A DNA stretch of 64,000 nt from Paracoccus everestensis (GTDB taxonomy: Bacteria > Pseudomonadota > Alphaproteobacteria > Rhodobacterales > Rhodobacteraceae). The notes under the pieces are model-generated. The model ran no database searches and was not told where the DNA came from. It saw only the letters and a list, made by a program, of their open reading frames with translations. The stretch spans positions 916,501-980,500 of the forward strand of contig NZ_CP090836.1 in assembly GCF_021491915.1 (NCBI RefSeq), in the 5' to 3' direction. This document shows positions 7,819-18,724 of this stretch, piece by piece. The position numbers and the translations under genes are program-made. The first letter of the stretch is position 1; every line of letters begins with the position of its first letter.

Positions 7819-8139
7819 TCAATCGAAGGCGACGCTGTCCTTGCGCAGGATGGATTGCAGTTCCATCGTCTGTGGGTCGATGCGGACCAGGTGCCCGTCA
7901 ACGATCGCATAGCGGCTGCCACGAAGGTCCGATCCAAGGCCATAGCGGCCGGGCTGTTCGATGAGGTTGATGTCTTCGGCCGACAGCCTGTCGCCGGGCG
8001 TCAGCACGCGCGGTTCCGTTTGCACTGCCGGAGTTTCCTGCGCTTGAGGGGCCTGGTTGCCGAGAATGGCGATCACGACGGCTGCCCCTGCGGCGGTCGC
8101 GATTGCCATGGTCTTGCGTATCATCGTCCTGCCCGGCAT
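7819..8139 (-). CDS. Small exported protein, unknown function
   Basis: The ATG at 8139 is preferred over the upstream GTG at 8199 because GAAGGA lies about 8 bases before it. The 106-residue product has an N-terminal signal or anchor (AIATAAGAAVVIAILGNQA), then a soluble part ending in RYAIVDGHLVRIDPQTMEL. That end resembles the C-terminal half of RcnB/YXWGXW-type periplasmic proteins, in which a short strand-turn-strand follows 'Y.iidG..vrid'. This is only a family resemblance. It is convergent with tRNA-Gly. Confidence 0.65.
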   Translation of the reverse strand: MPGRTMIRKTMAIATAAGAAVVIAILGNQAPQAQETPAVQTEPRVLTPGDRLSAEDINLIEQPGRYGLGSDLRGSRYAIVDGHLVRIDPQTMELQSILRKDSVAFD

Positions 8140-8211
8140 TTTTCGATCCTTCGCAGGGAAAACCGGTCGGGCGCCGTCCGGGTTCCCTGGTTTCGTCACA
8201 GTTCTGTCGTG

Positions 8212-9078
8212 TCAGCCGTTTTTTTCGACAAAGCGTGGCAACATTGCCGAAAAGTCCCGGCCGCGCCCACCTTCCTGTTCAACGAACTGGTGGTAAAGCT
8301 GTTGCGCAAGCGCACCCATCGGGGTGTCCGCCCCGGCCGAGGACGCAGCGGCCTGAGACAGGTTCAAATCCTTCAGCATCAGTTCGGCGGCAAAGCCCGG
8401 CTTGTAACCGTTGTCGGCGGGCGATTTCGGACCTACGCCAGGTGCCGGGCAATACGCGTTCATGGACCAGCTGTAACCCGAGGATGTCGACACCACGTCG
8501 AACATCCTCGCGCGGTCCAATCCCAGCTTGTCGGCCAGCGCAAAAGCCTCGCAGGTGGCGATCATGGTGACGCCCAGGATCATGTTGTTGCAGATTTTCG
8601 CGGCCTGTCCGGCGCCCGCATCGCCGCAATGGACGGCCTTCTGGCCCATGATGTCGAACAGCGGGCGGACGGTCGCAAAGGCATCGTCCGGCCCGCCCAC
8701 CATGAAGGTCAGCGTGCCCGCCTGCGCCCCGCCGATGCCGCCCGACACCGGCGCGTCAAGCGCCCCCAGCCCTGCCGCCCGGGCCTGGTCTGCCACCGCG
8801 CGGGCGCTGTCCACGTCAACGGTGGAGCAGTCGCAAAGGATCGCGCCCGGTTTCATCGCGGGAATCACCTGGTCGGCCACGGCGCGCAGGATGGGACCGT
8901 TGGGCAGCATGGTGATGACCACGTCGGCGTCGGCTGCCGCAGACGCGGCGCTGTCGGCCAGGGTCAGGCCCTCGGGCCGGGCGGCGGTGTCGAAGCCCGT
9001 GACCTCGTGCCCGGCCTGCGCCAGGTTCAGGGCCATCGGCGCGCCCATGTTTCCAAGCCCGATGAATGCGATCTTCAT
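8212..9078 (-). CDS. mmsB: 3-hydroxyisobutyrate dehydrogenase
   Basis: 288 residues. The N-terminal Rossmann motif is FIGLGNMGAPMALNL. The substrate signature is DAPVSGGIGGAQAGTL, and the catalytic Lys falls in GAGQAAKICNNMI. It oxidises (S)-3-hydroxyisobutyrate to methylmalonate semialdehyde with NAD+ in valine breakdown, handing the product to MmsA. The ATG overlaps the stop of the upstream hydrolase gene by 4 bases. It is the last gene of the isobutyrate-pathway operon. Confidence 0.94.
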   Translation of the reverse strand: MKIAFIGLGNMGAPMALNLAQAGHEVTGFDTAARPEGLTLADSAASAAADADVVITMLPNGPILRAVADQVIPAMKPGAILCDCSTVDVDSARAVADQARAAGLGALDAPVSGGIGGAQAGTLTFMVGGPDDAFATVRPLFDIMGQKAVHCGDAGAGQAAKICNNMILGVTMIATCEAFALADKLGLDRARMFDVVSTSSGYSWSMNAYCPAPGVGPKSPADNGYKPGFAAELMLKDLNLSQAAASSAGADTPMGALAQQLYHQFVEQEGGRGRDFSAMLPRFVEKNG

Positions 9079-10082
9079 GCCGGTTCCCTCCAGCTCAGTT
9101 CATGTGCGCCCAAGGGTGCCAGCAACGCCGCCACATGGTCGGGGCTGGCGTCGGACATCCACCTGGGCTTGCGGTCCTTGTCAATGATCTGGGCGCGCAC
9201 CCCTTCCAGGAAATCGGTTTCCTGCGTCGCGCGATAGGTGAAGCGGTATTCCCGGGCCAAGGCATCCTGCATCCGGGCGTCGCCGCGCGCCGCGCGCACC
9301 ATGGCCAGCCCCGCCGCCATCGACAGGGGCGAATTGGCGTGCAGGATCTTCAGGGTTTGGGCGTCGCCGTCCTGTTCCAGCGCGTCGATGATGTCGGCCA
9401 CCGTGTCCTGGGCAAAGGCCGACAGGTCGCGGGTCTTCAAGGGGGCCGAGGGTGCGTCGCCGCCCTCGATCAGGGACAGATCGCCCGTGGCCTCCAGGCG
9501 GTCGATCAGATCGGGCCAGCGATCCTCGGGAAGATAGGTGTCGGCAAACCCCGCGTGGATCGCATCGCCCGCGCCCATCCGCGCCCCGGTCAGCGCCAGG
9601 TATTCGCCGATCCGGCCGGGCGCACGGGACAAAAGCCAGGTGCCCCCCACGTCCGGGATCAGGCCGATCCCAGATTCGGGCATGGCGATCTGCGTCGTGT
9701 CGCCGACGATGCGATGGCTGGCATGACCGCCAACCCCCACGCCCCCGCCCATCACGAAGCCCCCCATGAAGGCCACGATGGGCTTTGGATAATCGGCAAT
9801 CGCCGCGTTCATGCGGTATTCGTCGGCAAAGAAACGCTGTCCCAGGGCATAGTCCCCTGCCAGGCCCGCGCGATAGACCGCCGCGATGTCACCGCCCGCG
9901 CAAAAGGCCCGGTCCCCTTCGGCGTCGATAATGACCAGCTCGACCTGCGGGTCATCACGCCAGCCGTCCAGGGCGTCGTGGATCGCCAGGGCCATCTCGT
10001 GGCTCAGCGCGTTCAGCGCCTTGGGCCGGGTAAAGGTGATGCGCCCGGCGCGGCCGGATTTGCGGATGTTCAGGTCGTCCAA
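9075..10082 (-). CDS. 3-hydroxyisobutyryl-CoA hydrolase (enoyl-CoA hydratase family)
   Basis: 335 residues of the crotonase fold, longer than ordinary enoyl-CoA hydratases and matching the HIBCH subgroup. Marks are the oxyanion-hole segment AFCAGGDIAAVYR, FVMGGGVGVGGHA, and the catalytic Glu/Asp pair in MPESGIGLIPDVGGTW. It frees 3-hydroxyisobutyrate from its CoA ester in valine catabolism, supplying MmsB. The start is TTG 10082, 3 bases after the acyl-CoA dehydrogenase stop. Its neighbours on both sides belong to the same pathway, which supports HIBCH over a plain hydratase. Confidence 0.9.
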   Translation of the reverse strand: MDDLNIRKSGRAGRITFTRPKALNALSHEMALAIHDALDGWRDDPQVELVIIDAEGDRAFCAGGDIAAVYRAGLAGDYALGQRFFADEYRMNAAIADYPKPIVAFMGGFVMGGGVGVGGHASHRIVGDTTQIAMPESGIGLIPDVGGTWLLSRAPGRIGEYLALTGARMGAGDAIHAGFADTYLPEDRWPDLIDRLEATGDLSLIEGGDAPSAPLKTRDLSAFAQDTVADIIDALEQDGDAQTLKILHANSPLSMAAGLAMVRAARGDARMQDALAREYRFTYRATQETDFLEGVRAQIIDKDRKPRWMSDASPDHVAALLAPLGAHELSWREPA

Positions 10083-10085
10083 TTC

Positions 10086-11231
10086 TTACCCCCGTTCGGC
10101 CAGCATCGCCCGTCCGACGATCAGGCGCATGATCTCGTTCGTGCCTTCCAGGATCTGGTGGACGCGCAGGTCGCGCACGATCTTTTCGATCCCGTAATCG
10201 GCCAGATAGCCGTAACCGCCATGCAGTTGCAGGCAGCCGTTCGCGACCTCGAAGGCGCGGTCGGTGACGTGCAGCTTGGCCATCGCGCAGAACTTGGTGG
10301 CATCCGGGGCGTGGGTGTCAAGCTTCCATGCCGCCTGGCGCAGGAAGATGCGCGAGGATTGCAGGGCTGTTTCCATCTCGGCCAGGCGGAATTGCAGGGC
10401 TTGGAACTGGTCCAGGCTTTGCCCGAAGGCGCGGCGTTCGCCCATATAGGCCAGTGTCGCGTCAAGCGCCGCCTGCGCCCCGCCAAGCGCGGTCGCCGCG
10501 ATGTTCAGCCGACCGCCATCCAGACCCGCCATGGCATAAGCGAAACCGCGCCCTTCATCGCCCAGAAGGTTGTCGGCGGGGATGTCGCAGTCATCAAACT
10601 GGACCTGCGCGGTGGGCTGGGCGCGCCAGCCCATCTTGTCTTCCAATGCGCCAAAGGACAGGCCGGGGATGCCATCGGGGACGATCACGGCGCTGATGCC
10701 CTTGGGTCCGTCGCCGCCGGTGCGGACCATGGCGATATAGGCGTCCGAATAGCTGCCGCCCGAGATGAAGGCCTTGGTGCCGTTCAGCCGCCAGCCGGCA
10801 TCCGTCCGGTCGGCGCGGGTGCGCAGGGCGGCGGCGTCCGATCCGCTGCCCGGTTCGGTCAGGGCATAGCTGAACACGGTGTCCATCCCGCACAGCCCCG
10901 GCAGCCAGCGGGCCTTGGCGTCCGGCGATCCGAACTTGTCGATCATGCCGCCGCACATATTGTGGATCGACAGAAAGGCCGCGACCGAGGGGCAGGCCAT
11001 GGCAAGCGCCTCGAACACCAGGGTGCCGTCCAGGCGCGACAGGCCCGACCCGCCGTATTCCTCGGCAACATACAGCCCGCCGAAACCCAGGGCCGCCACG
11101 TCTGTCCACAGGTCGCGCGGGATGGTGCCCCGGGCTTCCCAGTCGCGGGCATTGGGGGCGATGCGATCCTGGCCGAAATCGCGCGCCATGTCGAAGATGG
11201 CCTGCTGTTCCTCGGTCAGCGCGAAATCCAT
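10086..11231 (-). CDS. Acyl-CoA dehydrogenase, probably isobutyryl-CoA dehydrogenase
   Basis: 381 residues with the full three-domain acyl-CoA dehydrogenase layout: an N-terminal helical part from DFALTEEQQAIFDMARDF, the FAD-binding middle YALTEPGSGSDAAALRT, and the C-terminal part with LHGGYGYLADYGIEKIVRD and EGTNEIMRL, which bears the catalytic base region. It would introduce the double bond into isobutyryl-CoA, passing electrons to ETF. Substrate is inferred from the adjoining HIBCH, mmsB and mmsA genes. Other short branched or straight acyl-CoAs are possible. Confidence 0.9.
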   Translation of the reverse strand: MDFALTEEQQAIFDMARDFGQDRIAPNARDWEARGTIPRDLWTDVAALGFGGLYVAEEYGGSGLSRLDGTLVFEALAMACPSVAAFLSIHNMCGGMIDKFGSPDAKARWLPGLCGMDTVFSYALTEPGSGSDAAALRTRADRTDAGWRLNGTKAFISGGSYSDAYIAMVRTGGDGPKGISAVIVPDGIPGLSFGALEDKMGWRAQPTAQVQFDDCDIPADNLLGDEGRGFAYAMAGLDGGRLNIAATALGGAQAALDATLAYMGERRAFGQSLDQFQALQFRLAEMETALQSSRIFLRQAAWKLDTHAPDATKFCAMAKLHVTDRAFEVANGCLQLHGGYGYLADYGIEKIVRDLRVHQILEGTNEIMRLIVGRAMLAERG

Positions 11232-11264
11232 GTCCCCATCCCCTTGTCGAAATTGAACATGCGT

Positions 11265-12428
11265 TTAATTGCCCGGCCTGCCCGGGTTTGGCAAGGGTTG
11301 CAGGCCGTGGTGGAATTCGGCGGCCAGGTGGCGGACCAGTTCGACCATCGCCTGGTCCCGCGTGGCGCCCGCAGCGGTGGCGCGGGCCAGGACGGCGCGC
11401 TGGCGTGCGGCAGACCCGCCCGATGCCACCATTTCGCGCGTATGGGCGACTTGGGGCTGGCTGCCCAGGGCATCGGCGTCCGGGGCGATCAGGGCCAGCC
11501 AATCCTCGATGGCTTCGGCAAAGGGGATGATCTGTCCCGCGCCAAAGTCGATCATTCCTTCAGTCATGCCGTAACGAACGGCCCGCCAGCGGTTCTCGCC
11601 CAGCAAAAAGGGGTCGTATTGCCGCCAGCGTTGGTTCTGCCGCGACAGGCGCCACAGCATCCGCAGCGTGGCCTGGTTCAGCGCCGCCAGCGTGATCGTG
11701 TCGTCCAGCCGGGGCGAGGCGTCGCAGACCCGCGTTTCCAGCGTCGGAAACCTGGACGAGGGCCGCAGATCCCACCAGATCTTGGAACTGTCCCCGATGA
11801 TGCCCAGGTCGGCCAGCGCCCGGACCGACCGGTCGTATTCGTCCCAGCCCCCGAACTGCGGGGGAAAGCCGGTCCGGGGCATCCCGCCGAAGACGGTGGT
11901 GCGATAGGATGCAAGCCCCGTATCGCTGCCCTGCCAGAATGGGCTGGAGGCCGACAGCGCCAGAAGATGCGGCAGGAAATAGGTCATCTGGTTCATCAGG
12001 TCGATGCGCATGGCGGGCGATTCGATGCCCACATGGACGTGCATCCCGCAGATCAGCATCCGGCGCGACACCGCCCCCATGTCGCGCGACAACTGGTGAT
12101 AGCGATCCTTGTCGGTGTGGAACTGGTCGCGCCAATCCGCGAAGGGGTGGCAAGACGCCGAAATGGGCGCCAGCCCGTATTCCCCCGCGATCCGCGCCAC
12201 CGTCCGGCGCAGATGCGCCAGGTGATCGCGCGCCTGGGCGATGTCGGCCGATACCGGCGTTCCGACCTCGATCTGGCAGCGCAGGAATTCGGGGCTGACG
12301 GCGTCGCCCAGGACGTCCCGGCAATCGGCCATCATGGCATCGGGGGCAGGGGCAAGCTGGCCCGTGTCCGGGCTGACAAGCAGGTATTCTTCCTCGATGC
12401 CAAGGGTGAAAGGGGGATCGTCGGACAT
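11265..12428 (-). CDS. Carboxylate-amine ligase, YbdK / glutamate-cysteine ligase 2 family
   Basis: 387 residues. The ATP-grasp-like GCS2 family shows in [12 protein letters not shown] at the start, [14 protein letters not shown] in the middle and MHVHVGI. YbdK proteins form gamma-glutamyl-type amides weakly; their physiological substrate is generally unknown. The gene lies between the acyl-CoA dehydrogenase gene and mmsA on the same strand, with 33 bases to the next gene, so it is probably cotranscribed. A role in valine catabolism is not implied by the family. Confidence 0.88.
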   Translation of the reverse strand: MSDDPPFTLGIEEEYLLVSPDTGQLAPAPDAMMADCRDVLGDAVSPEFLRCQIEVGTPVSADIAQARDHLAHLRRTVARIAGEYGLAPISASCHPFADWRDQFHTDKDRYHQLSRDMGAVSRRMLICGMHVHVGIESPAMRIDLMNQMTYFLPHLLALSASSPFWQGSDTGLASYRTTVFGGMPRTGFPPQFGGWDEYDRSVRALADLGIIGDSSKIWWDLRPSSRFPTLETRVCDASPRLDDTITLAALNQATLRMLWRLSRQNQRWRQYDPFLLGENRWRAVRYGMTEGMIDFGAGQIIPFAEAIEDWLALIAPDADALGSQPQVAHTREMVASGGSAARQRAVLARATAAGATRDQAMVELVRHLAAEFHHGLQPLPNPGRPGN

Positions 12429-12497
12429 GGGCTTCCTTTGCTGGCTTGCGTGGGATGGAAGCGCGCGGCTGCCCGCAATGCAAGGGGCGGGTCAAGG

Positions 12498-12524
12498 AAA
12501 GGGCGGGGATGATCCCCGCCCTTT
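12498..12524 (-). terminator. Strong hairpin downstream of mmsA
   Basis: AAAGGGCGGGGA (12498-12509) pairs perfectly with TCCCCGCCCTTT (12513-12524) around TGA. On the minus strand only three T residues follow. It separates mmsA from the YbdK gene and may terminate or attenuate. Confidence 0.7.
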
Positions 12525-12530
12525 GTTGTC

Positions 12531-14030
<1,500 letters not shown>

Positions 14031-14102
14031 CGCATCCTCCTTGATTGGGCGCAGCCTAGCCTTGCGGAATTGCCGGAGAAAGGGGCAGGGTGGCAAAGAC
14101 GT

Positions 14103-14118
14103 TTTGCATAATTGCAAA
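14103..14118. promoter_or_regulatory. Candidate LysR operator between mmsA and its regulator
   Basis: TTTGCA-TAAT-TGCAAA is a perfect 6-bp inverted repeat with a 4-base centre, 9 bases before the GTG of the LysR gene and 73 bases before mmsA. Its place close to the regulator's start suits autoregulation. LysR binding is inferred from position and symmetry only. Confidence 0.6.
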
Positions 14119-14127
14119 GGGGCACGG

Positions 14128-15039
14128 GTGGACTGGGACGACTTGCGCATCTTTCTGGCAGTGTCGCGGGCCGAAAGCCTGTCCGGCGCGGGCCGCAGGC
14201 TGGGCATGGACGCGTCCACGGTCGGGCGCCGAATCGCGCGCCTGGAGGCATCCGTCGGTGCGGCGCTGTTCGCCAAGACCCCGCAGGGATATGCCCTGAC
14301 GGCCGAGGGGGCACGCCTGGTCGCCCCTGCCGAGGCCGCCGAGCAGGGCGCCAATGCCGCAGCCGAGGCGACCCGCCGCGAGGCCGGGCTGACCGGCCAG
14401 TTGCGCATCGGCGCGCCGGATGGCTGCGCGAACTACCTGCTGCCGCAGGTGGCGCGCGACCTGTGCGCCGCCCACTCGGGGCTGGAAATCCAGATCGTCG
14501 CCCTGCCGCGCGTCGTGAACCTGACCAAGCGGGAGGCCGACATGGCTGTGGCGGTCTCGCCCCCGGATACGGGTCGGCTTACCGTGCAACGGCTGACGGA
14601 TTACCACCTGCACCTGGCCGCGCACGCCGATTACCTGCGCGCCGCCCCGCCGATCCGCGATTTGTCCGACCTGCGCGGGCATCGGATGATCGGATACATT
14701 CCCGACATGATCTTCGACCGGGAACTGGATTATCTGTCGCAGACCGGGGTGCAGTCGGCGGCGATCACCTCAAACTCGGTGTCGGTGCAGATGCAGGCGA
14801 TCCGGGCGGGGGCGGGCGTCGGCATCGTGCATGACTTCGCCATTCCCTTTGCGCCGGGGGTGGAACTGGTGCTGCCCGAACGCATCGCCCTGAAGCGCAG
14901 CTTCTGGTTGATCCGCCATGCCGACGACCGCGCGTCCCGGCGGCTGTCGCTGCTGGCCGACCTGCTGGCGCAAGGCCTGCGGGCCGAAGTCGCGCGCCTT
15001 GAATCGCTGCTTTCGGCCTCGCGCCTTTGTAGCCCTTGA
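14128..15039 (+). CDS. LysR-family transcriptional regulator, probable regulator of mmsA
   Basis: The GTG at 14128 is preceded by AAAGGGG. The 303-residue product has an N-terminal winged HTH (FLAVSRAESLSGAGRRLGMD, residues about 8-60) and a LysR substrate-binding domain to the end. Divergent placement against mmsA suggests it controls valine/isobutyrate catabolism, with a pathway intermediate as inducer. It is followed after 57 bases by a CBS-domain gene. Upstream in-frame starts would begin within the promoter and were rejected. Confidence 0.88.
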   Translation: MDWDDLRIFLAVSRAESLSGAGRRLGMDASTVGRRIARLEASVGAALFAKTPQGYALTAEGARLVAPAEAAEQGANAAAEATRREAGLTGQLRIGAPDGCANYLLPQVARDLCAAHSGLEIQIVALPRVVNLTKREADMAVAVSPPDTGRLTVQRLTDYHLHLAAHADYLRAAPPIRDLSDLRGHRMIGYIPDMIFDRELDYLSQTGVQSAAITSNSVSVQMQAIRAGAGVGIVHDFAIPFAPGVELVLPERIALKRSFWLIRHADDRASRRLSLLADLLAQGLRAEVARLESLLSASRLCSP

Positions 15040-15096
15040 CGGATCACGATTCGGGGAAAATGATGAACCAGCAATATCGCTATTGGAGAATGCCCC

Positions 15097-15558
15097 ATGC
15101 TCGTCAATCAGCTGCTGTCGACCAAATCCAGCTCGGGAAAGCCGGGGATCGAGGCACAGACGATCTTGACCATTCGCCCGGATGCAACCCTGGGCGAAGC
15201 GGTGAAGGTTCTGTCCGAGCATCGCATCGGCGCCGTGGTCGTGTCCGAGGACGGAAGGAAACCGCAGGGCATTCTCTCGGAACGCGACATCGTGCGCCAG
15301 CTTGGCGCGCAGGGCGCCGGGGTTCTGTCCACCCCGATCAGCGACGTGATGACCCGCGCCGTGCAGACCTGCACGATGGGCGACGACGCCCTGGCGATCC
15401 TGGAACGCATGACCCAGGGGCGGTTCCGGCATATGCCGGTGGTCGATCCCGACGGCAATATGCTGGGCGTGGTGTCCATCGGCGATGCGGTCAGCGGGCG
15501 GCTCAAGGAACTGGCCGCCGAGAAAGAGGCCCTGACCGGGATGATCATGGGGGCCTGA
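15097..15558 (+). CDS. CBS-domain pair protein
   Basis: 153 residues made of two CBS motifs, about 22-78 and 85-140 (GAVVVSEDGRKPQGILSERD and HMPVVDPDGNMLGVVSIGD). CBS pairs bind adenosine nucleotides such as AMP or ATP. Stand-alone proteins of this type in alphaproteobacteria are thought to sense cell energy state, but no partner is visible here. It is well expressed by appearance, with GGAGAATGCCCC before its ATG. Function beyond nucleotide binding is not known. Confidence 0.85.
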   Translation: MLVNQLLSTKSSSGKPGIEAQTILTIRPDATLGEAVKVLSEHRIGAVVVSEDGRKPQGILSERDIVRQLGAQGAGVLSTPISDVMTRAVQTCTMGDDALAILERMTQGRFRHMPVVDPDGNMLGVVSIGDAVSGRLKELAAEKEALTGMIMGA

Positions 15559-15634
15559 CAGCCCGCGCAATCGCTTGCAATCTTGGCAGGAATCCGCTTT
15601 TCCTGCAGGGCAGGCAAGCAAAGGACGCCCGTTC

Positions 15635-16129
15635 ATGCGCATCGGTCTTTATCCCGGCACCTTCGATCCGATCACGCTGGGCCATGTCGACATCATCCAG
15701 CGCGCCATGGCGCTGGTGGATCGCCTGGTGATCGGCGTCGCCATCAACCGCGACAAGTCCCCCTTGTTCGGGCTGGAAGACCGCGTGGCGATGGTGCAGG
15801 CCGAATGCGCCCAGATCACCGAGCGCACCGGGGGCGAGATCGTCGTCCACCCGTTCGAGAACCTGCTGATCGACTGCGCCCGAGACGTGGGTGCCCAGGT
15901 CATCGTGCGCGGGCTGCGCGCGGTCGCGGATTTCGAATACGAATTCCAGATGGTGGGCATGAACCGCGCGCTTGATTCCAGCATCGAGACGGTGTTCATG
16001 ATGGCCGATGCCCGGCGCCAGGCCATCGCATCCAAGCTGGTCAAGGAAATCGCGCGCCTTGGCGGCGACGTGTCGAAGTTCGTGACGCCCCCTGTGGCCG
16101 AGGCCTTGGCGGAACGGTTTCGCGGATAA
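15635..16129 (+). CDS. coaD: Pantetheine-phosphate adenylyltransferase
   Basis: 164 residues, the usual size. The nucleotidyltransferase TxGH motif is seen in YPGTFDPITLGHVDI (His17), with RGLRAVADFEYEFQM as the substrate-binding segment and the ISS-like ADARRQAIASKLVKEIA near the end. It adenylylates 4'-phosphopantetheine in CoA synthesis. The ATG at 15635 gives the typical short start MRIGLYPG. It is a single gene between CBS and a membrane protein gene. Confidence 0.95.
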   Translation: MRIGLYPGTFDPITLGHVDIIQRAMALVDRLVIGVAINRDKSPLFGLEDRVAMVQAECAQITERTGGEIVVHPFENLLIDCARDVGAQVIVRGLRAVADFEYEFQMVGMNRALDSSIETVFMMADARRQAIASKLVKEIARLGGDVSKFVTPPVAEALAERFRG

Positions 16130-16201
16130 GGCTTGCGACGAACTGTCGCGCTGCTAGCATCCTTCCGAACGCGCGCCTGCCATGACACCCGGAGGGATTC
16201 C

Positions 16202-17002
16202 TTGGCCCGATCCGACCTGCCCGCGCGCGACCATGCCAACCTGCCCGACATCCTGCCCGAGCCGGGCCATATCGCCCTGTCGGATTTGTCCGATGCCCTG
16301 ACCCTGGGCTGGCGCGATTTTCGCCGCGCCCCAGCCTTCGGACTGATCTTTTCCGCCTTTTACGTCCTGGGGGGCTGGGCCTTGGCATCCGTTGCCTTTG
16401 CATCGGGACAGGACTGGTGGCTGATCCCCTTCATCCTGGGGTTTCCGTTGATCGCGCCCTTTGCCGCCGTGGGCCTTTATGAGGTCAGCCGCCGGATCGA
16501 GGCGGGCGAGCCGCTGGAAACCGCCCGCATCCTGCGCGTCGTCTTTGAACAGCGGCAGCGGCAGATCCCGTCCATGGCAATGGTGATCCTGCTGTTGTTC
16601 ATGTTCTGGGTCTTTGTCGCCCACACGGTTTTCGCGCTGTTCATGGGTGTGTCGGCGCTGACCAACATCACCACCTCGCCCGAGGTGCTGTTTGGGGGCA
16701 GGGGGCTGGTGATGCTGGTTCTGGGCACAGTGATCGGCGGGGGCTTTGCGGCCGTTCTGTTCTGCTTCACCGTTGTGGGCCTGCCCCTGCTGTTGGACCG
16801 AGAGGTCGACTTCATCACCGCCATCATCACGTCCTGCCGGGCGGTTGTGGAAAGCCCGGGCGTGATGGCCGTCTGGGGGGCGCTGATCGCGATCTGGCTG
16901 TTCGTGGCGATCATTCCCGGATTTCTGGGACTGCTGATCGTGTTGCCGGTGCTGGGCCATGCCAGTTGGCACATCTATCGCCGGGTGATGGGTGGCGGCT
17001 AA
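16202..17002 (+). CDS. DUF2189-family integral membrane protein
   Basis: The TTG at 16202 is preceded by GGAGGG and gives 266 residues. After a soluble leader, [20 protein letters not shown] begins a multi-pass region with about six hydrophobic segments (around 55-75, 80-98, 130-155, 165-200, 225-260). This arrangement matches DUF2189 inner-membrane proteins, often found near respiratory genes. Function unknown. The stop overlaps that of the convergent SDR gene by 3 bases. Confidence 0.8.
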   Translation: MARSDLPARDHANLPDILPEPGHIALSDLSDALTLGWRDFRRAPAFGLIFSAFYVLGGWALASVAFASGQDWWLIPFILGFPLIAPFAAVGLYEVSRRIEAGEPLETARILRVVFEQRQRQIPSMAMVILLLFMFWVFVAHTVFALFMGVSALTNITTSPEVLFGGRGLVMLVLGTVIGGGFAAVLFCFTVVGLPLLLDREVDFITAIITSCRAVVESPGVMAVWGALIAIWLFVAIIPGFLGLLIVLPVLGHASWHIYRRVMGGG

Positions 17003-17721
17003 CCCCGCCCGATAAAGGGCATGGTGGTGGCCATCACGGTCATGAACTGGACATTCGCCCCCGGCGGCAGGCTTGCCATGTGCAGAACGGCATCCGCCAC
17101 CACGGACACGTCCATCAGCGGTTCCGCATCCGGGGAATTGGTGCTGACCTGGGTCAGCAATTCGGTCGCGGCATTGCCGATGTCGATCTGGCCGCAGGCG
17201 ATGCCAAAGGGACGCCCGTCCAGCGACAGCGACTTGGTCAGCCCGGTCACGGCGTGCTTGGACACCGTATAGGCGACCGATCCAGGACGCGGGGCATGGG
17301 CGGAAATGGATCCGTTGTTGATGATCCGCCCGCCTTGCGGATCTTGCCCGCGCATCAACCGAAAGGCAGCGCGGGCGCAAAGGAACATCCCCGTCACGTT
17401 GACCGCGATCACGTCGCGGAAGATGCCGGGGTCGACGGCGTCGGGCGTGGCGGGGTTCGCGCCGCGCCCGGCATTGTTGAACAGCACCTCCAGCCGCCCC
17501 CATTCCGCATGACAGCGGTCGAACGCGGCATCCACCGCAGTTTCGTCGGTCACGTCGCAGGGCAGGATCAGTGCGGGGTTTTCCCCGGCGGTTTCCCGCA
17601 ATGCATCGGCCCGGCGTCCCAGAAGCGCGACCCGCCAGCCCGTCGCCAGAAAGCGCCGCGCGGTGGCCCGCCCGATGCCGCTGCCTGCGCCGGTGATGAT
17701 GATGGATCGCGCGCCGCCCAT
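16999..17721 (-). CDS. Short-chain dehydrogenase/reductase
   Basis: 240 residues of the classical SDR fold. The NAD(P) motif is TGAGSGIG (10-17), then NNAGRGAN, and the catalytic Ser-Tyr-Lys lies in NGSISAHA...[10 protein letters not shown]. It is an NAD(P)H-dependent oxidoreductase; the substrate is unknown. The gene starts one base from the end of an FAH-family hydrolase gene, so they probably form an operon, perhaps in sugar-acid or aromatic breakdown. Confidence 0.9.
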   Translation of the reverse strand: MGGARSIIITGAGSGIGRATARRFLATGWRVALLGRRADALRETAGENPALILPCDVTDETAVDAAFDRCHAEWGRLEVLFNNAGRGANPATPDAVDPGIFRDVIAVNVTGMFLCARAAFRLMRGQDPQGGRIINNGSISAHAPRPGSVAYTVSKHAVTGLTKSLSLDGRPFGIACGQIDIGNAATELLTQVSTNSPDAEPLMDVSVVADAVLHMASLPPGANVQFMTVMATTMPFIGRG

Positions 17722-17722
17722 G

Positions 17723-18571
17723 TCAGACCGCCCTTTGCCGCTGTTCGCCCAGGCCTTCGATGCCCAGCCGCATGACTTGGCCGCGCTGAAGATAAACTGG
17801 AGGCTTCTGCCCCATGCCCACGCCCGGCGGCGTGCCGGTGGCGATCACGTCGCCCGGATGCAGCGTGGTAAAGCGCGAGGCATAGGCCACGATTTCCAAA
17901 GGCCCGAACACCATCGTCGCGGTCGTGCCGTCCTGGTAGCGATGCCCGTCCACGTCCAGCCACAAGCGCAGGGCAAGCGGATCGGGGATTTCATCGGCAG
18001 TGACCAGCCAGGGGCCGATGGGACCAAAGCCGTCATAGCCCTTGCCCTTGTCCCAGGTGCCGCCGCGCCGCAATTGCCAGTCGCGTTCGCTGATATCGTT
18101 GATGAGGCAATATCCGGCGATGTGGTCCGCCGCCCGCTCCTGCGGAATGTCCCGCCCGCCGTTGCCGATGACGATGCCCAGCTCGACCTCCCAATCGGTC
18201 GTCGCCGAATCCGGCGGCAGGGCGAGGTCGTCGTCCGGTCCGGCAATGCAGCTGGTCCATTTGGTGAACAGGATCGGCTCGGCCGGCACCTCCATGCCCG
18301 CCTCGGCGGCATGGTCCGCGTAATTGAGACCGACCGCCAGGAACTTGCCGACCCCCGCCACGCAAGCCCCCAGTCGCAGATCCTGCTGCGGGGCGCCCGA
18401 AACCAGCGGCAGCGATGCCGGGTCGATCGCGCGTAGCGCGGCCAGCCCCTCAGCCGTCAGGCAGGCGCCAGCGATATCCGCGACATGGGCCGACAGGTCA
18501 CGGACCCGGCCATCACCGTCCAGAATCCCCGGCCGTTCCGCGCCCTTTGCGCCATATCTGACAAGTTTCAT
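17723..18571 (-). CDS. Fumarylacetoacetate hydrolase (FAH)-family protein
   Basis: 282 residues. The core carries the metal site typical of the family: [26 protein letters not shown] (acidic ligands), and the closing strand [13 protein letters not shown]. Such enzymes are Mg/Mn-dependent C-C hydrolases, decarboxylases or ureidoglycolate lyases. The signature [12 protein letters not shown] and the SDR partner recall sugar-acid pathways (2-keto-3-deoxy acid hydrolases), but this cannot be settled from sequence. Confidence 0.88.
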   Translation of the reverse strand: MKLVRYGAKGAERPGILDGDGRVRDLSAHVADIAGACLTAEGLAALRAIDPASLPLVSGAPQQDLRLGACVAGVGKFLAVGLNYADHAAEAGMEVPAEPILFTKWTSCIAGPDDDLALPPDSATTDWEVELGIVIGNGGRDIPQERAADHIAGYCLINDISERDWQLRRGGTWDKGKGYDGFGPIGPWLVTADEIPDPLALRLWLDVDGHRYQDGTTATMVFGPLEIVAYASRFTTLHPGDVIATGTPPGVGMGQKPPVYLQRGQVMRLGIEGLGEQRQRAV

Positions 18572-18680
18572 GCATTCCCCCAATTGCGATGATCGCAAGC
18601 CTAACCCATGTTGCCGCACGGGATTTTGCCCAATCGCCAGATGCTTTATGCTGCAGCCGAGGAAAGTCGGACATGGCAAA

Positions 18681-18705
18681 ACGGCCCGCGCGGGACACGG
18701 GCCGT
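18681..18705 (-). terminator. Terminator after the bactofilin gene
   Basis: ACGGCCC (18681-18687) pairs with GGGCCGT (18699-18705), with GC-rich bases between. On the minus strand the stem is followed by TTTTGCC. Confidence 0.65.
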
Positions 18706-18724
18706 CCTGATTGCACGAAAGTGC

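Noticed and set aside
9066..12512. A plus-strand open frame of more than 1,100 codons
   Set aside because: It is antisense to the hydrolase, dehydrogenase and ligase genes. Its protein is low-complexity (G, R, Q, A rich) as expected for a shadow in GC-rich DNA.
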